Shown: positions 52,086-60,113 of the stretch, in pieces
How the letters are laid out: the number at the start of each line of letters is the position of its first letter
Numbering within the stretch: position 1 is the stretch's first letter
Notes under the pieces: model-generated
The model's input: the letters and a program-made list of their open reading frames with translations, nothing else
What the model was told of the DNA's origin: nothing
The model's database searches: none
Made by a program: the position numbers and the translations under genes
Assembly (NCBI GenBank): GCA_963737625.1
Contig: CAVTTK010000003.1
Span: 241,044-305,043, forward strand
Direction of reading: 5' to 3'
Length of the DNA: 64,000 nucleotides
Source: Bog-756 sp963737625
GTDB lineage: Bacteria; Actinomycetota; Acidimicrobiia; Acidimicrobiales; RAAP-2

Positions 52086-52367
52086 CAGGCTGACCGTGCG
52101 CGCCCGCCGGCTCGCTGCCCAAGCGCGTCTGACGGGACCCAGGTCACGTGATGATCCGCCCCCGACGTGACGATGGAGCAATCCAGCGTTGCCCCACGCC
52201 GAAACCGGGGCACTGGCGTGACGGCCGAGTCGGTGCTGGCTTGGCGCCGGACAGAGTTCACATTGTTCAGTCTTCCCGCTGCCCATGGCGTTACACGCGA
52301 TAGTGCGGCTGGGAAGTGCACCACGGTGACTCATCGGTAGCCGATGGGCCACGGGTACTGTGACCTG

Positions 52368-53771
52368 GTGCCACCGCCTCCGACCGAGCTAGTCGCGGCA
52401 CCCACCACCCGAGGTCCGACCGGCTGGTTCCAGCGCTACCGCTACGACCTGATCTGGGGCGCGATCGTGTGCCTGCTGGTCCTGAGCGCCTTCGGGCTCC
52501 CCCACCTCCACCTCTCCTGGCTCTCCCCGGTGGTCCACCAAAGCGCCGGGATGTACCGGGTCCTGGCGGGGACAGCCCCGCTCCTCGGAGAGTGGCTGCC
52601 ACGGGCGAGCCCCTCCACCCCCTGTGCCATCGTCCTCGCCGTAGCCGTCGTGTGGTGGGGTCCGGTGGTGGCCCGACGCATGGTCTGGCGGAACCTGGTG
52701 GCCGCCACGTGGGTGACGTCGTTTCTCTGGACGATGGCGTTGGCCCTGATCGACGGATGGAAGGTCGGTGTCGTCCAGCGGATGTCCGGCAGCTTTGACT
52801 ACCTCCATGATGTCCACCTCGTTGGTGGGGTTCACGCCTACTTCCAGCACTTCGCCTCGCACATCCCCTCCCCCCAGTCAGGAGCCTGGGACATCGAGAG
52901 CTCCGCCCACCCACCGCTCGGGCTCTTCACGTTCGTGGCACTGCACCGGATAGGCCTTCCGGGGCCGGCGTGGGCCGCCATGTTCTGCATCGTGATTGGG
53001 ACCAGCACCGCCATGGCCGTGCTGATCACGACCAAGGCGATCGGTGGCCAGGACCTTGCCCGCAGGGTTGCACCGTTCGTGGCGCTGGCGCCGACAGCGG
53101 TATGGATCGGCGTGTCGGCCGACGCGTACTATGCGGGCGTGGCCGCCTGGGGTCTGGCGCTGCTGGCCCTGGCCGCCTCGGGCACCGGCCGGTACCTCAT
53201 CCCTCTCTCGCTGGGTGCCGGGATCCTGCTCGGATGGTCCGTCTACCTCAACTACGGGCTCATCCTGATGGCCATCCCCGCCTTGGCGATCATGACGGCC
53301 ACACGTAACTATCGGCCCATGGTAGGCGCTGGCCTGGGGGCGCTGGCCGTGGCGGCAACGGTGACGGCCCTGGGCTTTTGGTGGTTGGAAGGCCTGAGCC
53401 ACCTCCGGCAGCGCTACCTGTCCACCATCGCCATGGACCGGCCCTTTGCCTACTGGATCTGGGGAGACATCGCTGCTCTGGTCTGTGCCATCGGCCTGCC
53501 CGCCGCGGTCGCCCTCCGACGGGCTTTCAACGGGGCCCGCCTGCAGGCCAGGGCGGGGCTCAACATTCTCTTGGTGGCCATGGTTGCGGCGGTGGCCATC
53601 GCCGACATCAGCGGACTGAGCAAGGCGGAGACCGAGCGGATTTGGTTGCCGTTCGCCGTCTGGCTGGTGGCTGCCCCGGCGCTCCTCCCACGCCGGAGCC
53701 ACCGCACCTCCCTGGCCATCCAGGCCGTCGGCGCCCTCGTCATCAACAGTCTGCTGTTGACCACCTGGTGA
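52368..53771 (+). CDS. Polytopic membrane glycosyltransferase-like protein
   Basis: About 467 aa with 10-12 helices. The GT-C-like loop with HDVHLVGGVHAYFQHFAS and DIESSAHPPLGLF may correspond to the acidic first loop of polyprenyl-phosphate-dependent glycosyltransferases. No exact family is certain. GTG 52368 is preferred; ATG 52344 is possible. Plus strand, divergent from the fusion molybdoenzyme and convergent with DUF2064. Confidence 0.7.
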   Translation: MPPPPTELVAAPTTRGPTGWFQRYRYDLIWGAIVCLLVLSAFGLPHLHLSWLSPVVHQSAGMYRVLAGTAPLLGEWLPRASPSTPCAIVLAVAVVWWGPVVARRMVWRNLVAATWVTSFLWTMALALIDGWKVGVVQRMSGSFDYLHDVHLVGGVHAYFQHFASHIPSPQSGAWDIESSAHPPLGLFTFVALHRIGLPGPAWAAMFCIVIGTSTAMAVLITTKAIGGQDLARRVAPFVALAPTAVWIGVSADAYYAGVAAWGLALLALAASGTGRYLIPLSLGAGILLGWSVYLNYGLILMAIPALAIMTATRNYRPMVGAGLGALAVAATVTALGFWWLEGLSHLRQRYLSTIAMDRPFAYWIWGDIAALVCAIGLPAAVALRRAFNGARLQARAGLNILLVAMVAAVAIADISGLSKAETERIWLPFAVWLVAAPALLPRRSHRTSLAIQAVGALVINSLLLTTW

Positions 53772-53782
53772 TGCCGTATTGG

Positions 53783-54469
53783 CTACCGAGTCGGATGGTC
53801 ACGACTCAACGCTTCCAGTACCTGCGGGAAGCGGGCGTCGGATTCCATGCCGGCGGCGACCGCGCGGGCGTCCTCGGGTGTATCCACGTCAGCCAGTACA
53901 GGGAGACCGCCGACCACGACACCGAGGCGTTCGAGGGCCTCACGGGTCAATACCCCGGTATCGGCCTGAGACATGGGCACGTCCGTCAGCACGGTGGCGC
54001 TCACCGGGTCGGTGACACCCAGGGCCCACCAGCCCCCGTCAGTGGCCATGCCCAGCACGGCCCCCACCCCGGCGACAAGCAACTGGTCGGCCGCACTGGA
54101 GAGCGACAACCCGGTGACCTGGGGAGTGTCCATCCCGATCTGCAGGACCGGAAAGCCTTCCTCCGCTGCGTCACGATGGGCGCGGACCAGGCGGTCGGCA
54201 AAGGTGGCCCCTTCCTGGGGAATCACGACCCATCCATCGAGGGTCCGGAGTATCTCCTCACTCCGGCAGGCGGCGAACAGGTCACCGCTGAGCGCAATGA
54301 CCCGCGAGGCCACGTCAGCCAACCGGACGGCATCCAACGTGTCCAGGAGGGCGGCCGCAGCCAGATCCGCCGCGCCGGCCTGGGTGAAGACCGGGGCCAG
54401 CCTGGTCTTGGCCTCACCGGGCACGGGCGCCTTGGCCATGACCAGAACAGTGCACGCCCGCGGGGTCAC
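53783..54469 (-). CDS. DUF2064 / TIGR04282-like glycosyltransferase
   Basis: Protein of 228 aa with the nucleotidyltransferase/GT-A-like fold: TVLVMAKAPVPGEAKTRLAP, then ALSGDLFAACRSEE, LQIGMDTPQVTGLSLSSAAD, and ATDGGWWALGV. The start GTG 54469 overlaps the GT2 stop (GTGA). Family members are annotated as rSAM/selenodomain- or arsenosugar-associated transferases; the reaction is unproved for most. Confidence 0.88.
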   Translation of the reverse strand: MTPRACTVLVMAKAPVPGEAKTRLAPVFTQAGAADLAAAALLDTLDAVRLADVASRVIALSGDLFAACRSEEILRTLDGWVVIPQEGATFADRLVRAHRDAAEEGFPVLQIGMDTPQVTGLSLSSAADQLLVAGVGAVLGMATDGGWWALGVTDPVSATVLTDVPMSQADTGVLTREALERLGVVVGGLPVLADVDTPEDARAVAAGMESDARFPQVLEALSRDHPTR

Positions 54470-55125
54470 CGGATGACCTTGAGGAAGTCCCAGGTAGCGA
54501 CGGCGCTGCCCCGGACCGACCCCGACACCTTGGAGGTTCCCGCCGTGCGGGGACGATAGGACACCGGACGCTCCTCGACCCTCAGCCCGGCCCGGCCGGC
54601 CCGCACCAGGAGCTCGAGGGGGTACCCGGAGCGGCGATCCTCCACCCCGAGGTCCACGAGCACCTGGCGGCGGGCGACCCGCATCGCTCCGATGTCGTGC
54701 ACGGGCAGGTGGAACCGCCAGCGCAACCGAGCGGCCACCACAGCGTTGCCGACCCGGGCGTGTGCCGGCCACGGGGTCCCGGGCTCCCGGACCCTTCTGC
54801 CCACAGCGAGGTCGACACCGGACCGGACCAGGTCCACCAGTAACGGGAGTTCGCCAGGATCCATCGACCCGTCCCCGTCGAGCACGCAGACGATCGGGGT
54901 CGCCGCCGCCTCCACCCCGGTCTGAACGGCGGACCCATAGCCCGGCGTTGGTTCCGATACGACCATGGCACCACAGTCGTACGCCACCGCTGCCGTTCCG
55001 TCCTCGGATCCGTTGTCCACCACCAGTGCGACGTACCCGGTGGGTACGGCAGCCAACACACCGGGGAGTGACCCGGCCTCGTTGCGGCAGGGAAGTACCA
55101 CGGTGACACCGTCGGTCTCAGACAC
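54466..55125 (-). CDS. Family 2 glycosyltransferase
   Basis: GT2 enzyme of 219 aa: VTVVLPCRNEAGSLPGVLAA, then VVDNGSEDGTAAVA, CVLDGDGSMDPGELPLLV with the DxD-like D-G-D, and GVDLAVGRRVREPGTPWP. Resembles dolichol-phosphate mannosyltransferase-type enzymes without membrane helices. GTG 55125 overlaps the epimerase stop by eight bases. Confidence 0.92.
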   Translation of the reverse strand: MSETDGVTVVLPCRNEAGSLPGVLAAVPTGYVALVVDNGSEDGTAAVAYDCGAMVVSEPTPGYGSAVQTGVEAAATPIVCVLDGDGSMDPGELPLLVDLVRSGVDLAVGRRVREPGTPWPAHARVGNAVVAARLRWRFHLPVHDIGAMRVARRQVLVDLGVEDRRSGYPLELLVRAGRAGLRVEERPVSYRPRTAGTSKVSGSVRGSAVATWDFLKVIR

Positions 55126-56176
55126 GGGGTGGTCCCGATTCGGCCACGTCGCGCAGGGGCGCCCAGGCGAAGCGGGCCAGCCCGTCGGTCGGGGTGATCT
55201 CGGCGGCGAACCCCAGCTCCTCACGGGCACGGGCCGGGTCCGCCACGATGTGACGAACGTCACCTGCCCGGTACTGACCGGTGATCGTAGGTGATGTGCC
55301 CTCTCGGGCGTCGCACAGCCTTTGGGCCACTTCCTCGATAGTCACCGGATGGCCTGAGCACACATTGAGGGGGACAAAACCAGCAAGCTCCCGCTCCACC
55401 GAGAGCACATTGGCCCGGGCCACGTCGTCGACGTGCACGAAATCCCTGGTCTGGCTTCCGTCCTCGTAGACACGTGGGGACTCTCCGGCCTCGATCGACG
55501 AGCGAAACATAGCGGCCACACCGGAGTAAGGGGTGTCTCTCGGCATGCCGTCGCCGTAGACGTTGTGATAGCGCAAGGCCGTAACCGAACCCCCGGTGGC
55601 GAGGGACCAGGCCAGGGCGAAGTGCTCCTGGGCCGCTTTGCTGGCGGCATACAGGCTCCGTGGCCGCAGGGAGGTGTCCTCGGCCACAAGCTCCCATGAG
55701 ACCGGCTCTCCGCCTATGGGACAGCGGTTGTCGAACTGCCCGTGGCCAAGGTCGTCCGACCGCCGCGGCGCTGGCACCACCGGGCCGTGCTCATCGCACC
55801 GGTAGCGGCCGTCGCCGTAGACCACCATCGAGGAGGCCAGCACCAGCCTCTGGCACCCTTGTCGGTGCATGGCCGCCAACAGCACCGCGGTGCCGAAGTC
55901 GTTGTGGCTGGCGAAGGCCGGACCGTCGTCGGCGTCCACTCCGGCGCCGACCACGGCAGCCTGGTGGCAGACCACCTCGACGCCGCGGAGCGCCAGCTCC
56001 ATCGCCGCCCCGTCACGCACGTCGAGCTTGTCGACGGCCACCCGTGGGTCCGGCGTCGGGCCGTGGGCCGAGGATAGGAGCAGGTCGACAGCCACGACCT
56101 CGTGGCCACTCTGTTCGAGGGCCGTCAGAATGTGGCTGCCGATGAATCCGGCGGCTCCTGTGAGCAGCACCCTCAT
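55118..56176 (-). CDS. NAD-dependent sugar epimerase/dehydratase
   Basis: Extended SDR of 352 aa resembling UDP-glucose 4-epimerase: VLLTGAAGFIGSHILTALEQ, VVCHQAAVVGAG, catalytic S (LASSMVVYG) and Y-x3-K (LYAASKAAQE), then RYHNVYGDGMPRDTPYSG. Likely supplies a nucleotide sugar to the following glycosyltransferases. First gene of the epimerase-GT2-DUF2064 operon. Confidence 0.92.
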   Translation of the reverse strand: MRVLLTGAAGFIGSHILTALEQSGHEVVAVDLLLSSAHGPTPDPRVAVDKLDVRDGAAMELALRGVEVVCHQAAVVGAGVDADDGPAFASHNDFGTAVLLAAMHRQGCQRLVLASSMVVYGDGRYRCDEHGPVVPAPRRSDDLGHGQFDNRCPIGGEPVSWELVAEDTSLRPRSLYAASKAAQEHFALAWSLATGGSVTALRYHNVYGDGMPRDTPYSGVAAMFRSSIEAGESPRVYEDGSQTRDFVHVDDVARANVLSVERELAGFVPLNVCSGHPVTIEEVAQRLCDAREGTSPTITGQYRAGDVRHIVADPARAREELGFAAEITPTDGLARFAWAPLRDVAESGPPRV

Positions 56177-56253
56177 CGGAGGCTGGACGAGTGACGGAAC
56201 ACGTATCTCACCGGCACGATGGTAGGCGGCCGCACCTCGGTATCGTCAGGACC

Positions 56254-57081
56254 ATGCCCCTTCCCTCCGATCCGTACGACCTGGCCGATGCGTCGGCTGC
56301 CTCCATCGCCCGTGTCAGCGGCCGCGCCAGCCACGACGTTGCCGTCGTGCTCGGCACCGGACTGGCCGATGCGGCCGCCGCGTTGGGGGGCGAGGCCTCC
56401 CGGCACGATCTGGGTACCCTGTCTGGGCTCCCTGACGCCTTCGTGCCTCATCAACGTTCCGAAGTGTGGAGCATCGATGTTGACGGTCGGGCAGTTCTGG
56501 CCTTCCTGGGCCGGCTCCACCTCTACGAGGGCTACACCGCCACCGAGGTAGCCCACCTCGTCCGCACAGCGGTGGCCGCCGGATGCACCACCGTGGTCAT
56601 CACCAACGCCTCGGGCGCCGTACGGCCCGACCTGGCTCCCGGCGACGTGGTCCTGATCTCCGACCACCTCAACCTCACCGGGGTCTCGCCCCTCACCGGC
56701 TCGCCCACCGGCGACAGCCGTCCGAGCCCCTTTGTGGACCTGGTGGATGCCTGGTCGCCCCGTCTCCGCGGCCTGGCCCACCGGGCACACGGATCCCTGG
56801 CCGAGGGCGTCTATGCCCAGTTGATCGGGCCCCACTTCGAAACCCCGGCGGAAATACGCATGTTGCGTACGCTGGGTGCCGACCTGGTCGGGATGTCGAG
56901 CGTCCTCGAAGCCATCGTGGCGCGGCAGATGGGCGCCGAGATCCTGGGCCTGTCCCTGGTGACCAACCTCGCCGCCGGGCTGGCGTCAGGGGGCGTCTCG
57001 CCCACCTCCATCATCGGCGTAGCCGAAGGGCGTGCAGCCGACATCGGCCGGATCATCCGGGACGTCGTCATGGCCCTCTGA
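56254..57081 (+). CDS. Purine-nucleoside phosphorylase
   Basis: Trimeric-type PNP of 275 aa: VAVVLGTGLADAAAALGG phosphate loop, LAFLGRLHLYEGYTATEV (GRxHxYEG), VITNASGAVRPDLAPGDVVL, IGPHFETPAEIRMLRTLGAD, VGMSSVLEAIVARQMGAEI. Cleaves purine nucleosides with phosphate. ATG 56254 is the preferred start; an upstream ATG at 56191 lies just outside the divergent epimerase start. Confidence 0.93.
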   Translation: MPLPSDPYDLADASAASIARVSGRASHDVAVVLGTGLADAAAALGGEASRHDLGTLSGLPDAFVPHQRSEVWSIDVDGRAVLAFLGRLHLYEGYTATEVAHLVRTAVAAGCTTVVITNASGAVRPDLAPGDVVLISDHLNLTGVSPLTGSPTGDSRPSPFVDLVDAWSPRLRGLAHRAHGSLAEGVYAQLIGPHFETPAEIRMLRTLGADLVGMSSVLEAIVARQMGAEILGLSLVTNLAAGLASGGVSPTSIIGVAEGRAADIGRIIRDVVMAL

Positions 57082-57138
57082 AGCCAAAATCCGCTCGGCC
57101 GCTTTCAGCGGTGCCTCGCACGCCCCTAGCATCGGACT

Positions 57139-57849
57139 GTGCCCGATTCCCCATCCTCCCGCGCTGACGTCCCCAAGCGGGTCGGCCGTCGCGTGTTCGT
57201 GGGCATGGTCGGAGTAGGCGCTCTCGGTATCGTCTTCGGCGCCAAGGTGCAACGTGTCGTCGGTGATGCCCTCGGATCGGGCCTCGGAGGGCTTCTGCCT
57301 GGTGGTGACCGTTTCCGCATCTACACCATCACCAACTCCTTTCCCTCCATCTCCGATGCTCGGTACCGGCTGACGATCTCCGGCCTGGTCGATCGGCCCA
57401 CCACCTTCAGCCTGAGCGATCTCCACGCCATGCCCCGGACCCGGCTGGTCAAGGACTTCCAGTGCGTGACCGGGTGGAGGGTGCCCGACGTCCATTGGGA
57501 AGGGGTCCGTCTGTCCGACGTGCTCGACGCGGCCGGACTCCGCGCTGACGCCCGGGCGCTGGAGTTCGACTCCTACGACGGCCTGGACACCGAGAGCCTC
57601 ACGCTCGAGCAGGCACGACGGCCCGATGTCATCGTCGCCTACCGAATGCTGGGCGCCCCCATCACCACCGAGCACGGTGGCCCGGTCCGGCTGTACGTAG
57701 CTCCGATGTACGGGTACAAGTCCCTCAAGTGGCTGTCAGCCATCCGGGTGGTGGAGAACGCTCAGCCGGGATACTGGGAGCAGAACGGCTACTCCACCGA
57801 CGCCTGGGTCGGTGGCTCCAACGGACGCAGTGATCAACCGATCGGCTAG
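57139..57849 (+). CDS. SUOX-fold molybdopterin-dependent oxidoreductase, catalytic subunit
   Basis: Protein of 236 aa with an N-terminal twin-arginine-like segment (VGRRVFVGMVGVGALGIVFG), the Mo-ligand cysteine C109 in KDFQCVTGWRVPDVHWEGVR, and the typical ending YVAPMYGYKSLKWLSAIRVV then ENAQPGYWE. It resembles YedY/MsrP-type proteins. It overlaps the cytochrome b gene and forms a two-subunit counterpart of the fusion at 50601. Confidence 0.9.
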   Translation: MPDSPSSRADVPKRVGRRVFVGMVGVGALGIVFGAKVQRVVGDALGSGLGGLLPGGDRFRIYTITNSFPSISDARYRLTISGLVDRPTTFSLSDLHAMPRTRLVKDFQCVTGWRVPDVHWEGVRLSDVLDAAGLRADARALEFDSYDGLDTESLTLEQARRPDVIVAYRMLGAPITTEHGGPVRLYVAPMYGYKSLKWLSAIRVVENAQPGYWEQNGYSTDAWVGGSNGRSDQPIG

Positions 57850-58543
57850 CGAGACCTCAGGTGGCGCCGATTCCGTTGGCCCGGGGTCCCACCGGTTGCT
57901 CCGCTTCGACCGGGTCGAGCGGGTCGCCCACTGGTCCACGGCGACCCTGTTCGCCATCCTGATGGCCACCGCCCTCCCCCTCTACTTCGTCCAGGTGGAG
58001 AGTCTGGTGGGACGGAGGGCCCTGGTGGCCGAGATCCACACCTGGGCCGGCGTGGCCCTGCCTGTGCCCCTGATCGTCTCCCTCATCGGTCCGTGGGGCG
58101 CCCGACTCCGCCACGACATCCGGCGGATCAATCTCTGGACGGCCGGTGAGCGGGCCTGGCTCCGGAGCCTCGGACGCCGCTCCCTCCCCCGGCCGGACAA
58201 GTTCAATCCGGGTCAGAAGCTCAACGCCATCTTCACGGCCGGGGCCATCGTCGTGATGCTGGCCACAGGCTCCATTCTGAAGTGGTACCGGTTCTTCCCG
58301 TTGAGCTGGCGCACGGGGGCCACCTTCGTGCACGACGTGCTGGCCCTGGGGATCTTCCTCGTCGTGACGGGACACATCGCCTTCGCCCTCAGCCACCCCG
58401 AAGCCCTCCGCTCGATGGTCCGCGGCTGGGTCACCGAGGCGTGGGCCCGACGGCACGCTGAGGGATGGCTCGACGATGAGTCGGCGGAGGCCACGCCGGT
58501 TCCTGGCTCGGCAGACGGACCGGTCCCCTCCGCCTCGCCCTAG
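57830..58543 (+). CDS. Cytochrome b-type membrane subunit
   Basis: About 237 aa with four or five helices and candidate heme histidines: VERVAHWSTATLFAILMATA, ALVAEIHTWAGVALPVP, TFVHDVLALGIFLVVTGHI then AFALSHPEAL. It resembles formate-dehydrogenase gamma/cytochrome b561-like proteins. GTG 57830 overlaps the catalytic subunit gene by 20 bp (ATG 57812 by 38), indicating coupling. It presumably carries electrons between quinone and the SUOX-fold protein. Confidence 0.87.
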   Translation: MINRSASETSGGADSVGPGSHRLLRFDRVERVAHWSTATLFAILMATALPLYFVQVESLVGRRALVAEIHTWAGVALPVPLIVSLIGPWGARLRHDIRRINLWTAGERAWLRSLGRRSLPRPDKFNPGQKLNAIFTAGAIVVMLATGSILKWYRFFPLSWRTGATFVHDVLALGIFLVVTGHIAFALSHPEALRSMVRGWVTEAWARRHAEGWLDDESAEATPVPGSADGPVPSASP

Positions 58544-58752
58544 CGGTCAGGTTGTTCGCCGTCCGGATGCCTCAGGATCCGGACGGCCCAGGCCACCAGG
58601 GCCAGACCGGCCGCCAGTACCACGACGCCCAGGATCGTGTACTGCCCATGCCCGCTCATGAGCTTCGAGTTGGAGATGACATCGGTCCCTTGGCCGATCC
58701 AGACCAATCCGACGAGACAGAGCACCACGCCGATAACGCCTCGAGACCACAT
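58540..58752 (-). CDS. Small two-helix membrane protein
   Basis: Seventy residues: helix one IGVVLCLVGLVWIGQGTDVI, a GHGQYT loop, helix two ILGVVVLAAGLALVAWAVRI, and a charged tail. Its stop overlaps the convergent cytochrome gene by four bases. The loop pattern (QGTDVISNSKLMSGHGQYT) occurs in short actinobacterial membrane proteins; no function is known. Confidence 0.7.
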   Translation of the reverse strand: MWSRGVIGVVLCLVGLVWIGQGTDVISNSKLMSGHGQYTILGVVVLAAGLALVAWAVRILRHPDGEQPDR

Positions 58753-58937
58753 GGTCCGCTCCCATTCTGAGGTCCCCATCGCTGCCGCATGGTCTCGTCA
58801 CCTGGATGGCACCGGCGTAACCGCTGGTGGGGTTCCCGATACTGAACGTAGTGCCCCCGCCCCTCCCTCGCACCCACCGGTCTCTCGCCGTCGCCAGAGA
58901 AGGCTCCGGTCGGTCAACCTCCCGACGGCCACCACGG

Positions 58938-60113
58938 ATGGGGAGGTCGAGGCCCGTTCCCGCGATCGGCCGGTGTGCCGTTGTCGCCGTGGGAGTGGTG
59001 GTCGGACTGTTCGGCACCGCCCAGGCTGGTGCGCTATCAGTGCCCGCACCCTGGCCCACCGCCCTCCACGACGCCAGACACTCTGCGACCGCCACCGTCG
59101 TCGGTCCGCAGAGGGGCAACGTCCTTTGGACCCGACAGCTCGAAGGGAACGTGACCCCGGGCCCGGTGGTCGGCGCCGACGGGACCATCTATCTTGCCTC
59201 CAACGCCGGGATCCTCCACGCCATCGACCCGGCGACGGGGAAGGATCTCTGGACCGTCGACGGCGGTGGGCCTGCCACCGGGGAGACCGACCTGTCCACG
59301 AGTCCCCTCATTCTGCCCGGGGGATCACTGCTGTGGCCCGGGCCGCAGGACACGCTGTTCGAGATCTCGCCGTCGGGCACGGTGCAGTGGACGCACCGGT
59401 TCTCCGGCCAGGTGCTCTCACCGATCCTGTCCAACACCACCGCCTACGTGGTGACCATGGACGGCACGCTGTCGGCTGTCCGGCTCGGCGGAACGGATCC
59501 GATCGTTGCCTGGTCGCTCTCGTTGGGTCACACGGCATTGGGCAGCCCGGTGGTGGTCGCCCCTGGGCTCGTGGTCACCACCGCAGGATCCGCTGTGGCC
59601 GCCGTCGAAGATCATGGCACGCACGGAGCGATCAACTGGCAACGATCGCTCAGTGCGGCGGTAGAGGTCTCCGCCTCCACCGATGCCAACGGTGACGTCT
59701 TCGTATCCGACAACCGGGCGGAGGCATATTCCTTCAGCAGGACCGGCCATCTGAACTGGAAGCGAGCTGTGGGCCACGAGTCGTACTCCTCGTCGTCGGT
59801 CACTCCGACCGGCCTGCTCGTCATCGGCGACAACCGGGGCAACCTCAACGTGGTCAGGTCGGCCACCGGGTCGCCGGTGCGGGTCATCCACGCCGGTGGC
59901 GGTCTGTGGGCGGCCCAGGTCATCGACCGCAAGGGAGATGTGTACCTCGGGACGAGGGCGGCGACCATCGTGGGGTTCAGCCCCGGCGGACACCTGCTGT
60001 TCCGGATCCCTGTGAGTGCGGACATCGACAGCTACCCGGCGCTCACCGCCGATGGCACGCTTATCGTCGGCGATCAGGCCGGCACGGTCTACGCCGTCGG
60101 CACCTCCGGCTGA
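58938..60113 (+). CDS. Secreted PQQ-like beta-propeller protein
   Basis: About 391 aa with a signal-peptide-like N-terminus (AVVAVGVVVGLFGTAQAGAL) and repeated blades of the PQQ/outer-membrane-BamB type: GNVLWTRQLEGNVTPGPVVG, DGTIYLASNAGILHAIDPAT then GKDLW, and later DANGDVFVSDNRAEAY and LTADGTLIVGDQAGTVYAVG. Six or seven blades are estimated. No PQQ-binding catalytic residues are recognised, so a scaffolding or ligand-binding role is as likely as an enzyme. ATG 58827 would be a longer start. Confidence 0.85.
   Translation: MGRSRPVPAIGRCAVVAVGVVVGLFGTAQAGALSVPAPWPTALHDARHSATATVVGPQRGNVLWTRQLEGNVTPGPVVGADGTIYLASNAGILHAIDPATGKDLWTVDGGGPATGETDLSTSPLILPGGSLLWPGPQDTLFEISPSGTVQWTHRFSGQVLSPILSNTTAYVVTMDGTLSAVRLGGTDPIVAWSLSLGHTALGSPVVVAPGLVVTTAGSAVAAVEDHGTHGAINWQRSLSAAVEVSASTDANGDVFVSDNRAEAYSFSRTGHLNWKRAVGHESYSSSSVTPTGLLVIGDNRGNLNVVRSATGSPVRVIHAGGGLWAAQVIDRKGDVYLGTRAATIVGFSPGGHLLFRIPVSADIDSYPALTADGTLIVGDQAGTVYAVGTSG

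Noticed and set aside
52068..52094. GGCTGAG-containing segment as another palindrome copy
   Set aside because: Lies at the start of the fusion enzyme frame, arms do not align with the consensus spacing, and no partner arm is found.
58637..59695. 352-codon plus-strand frame
   Set aside because: Alternative frame of the beta-propeller gene, arginine/histidine-rich, no signal or domain.
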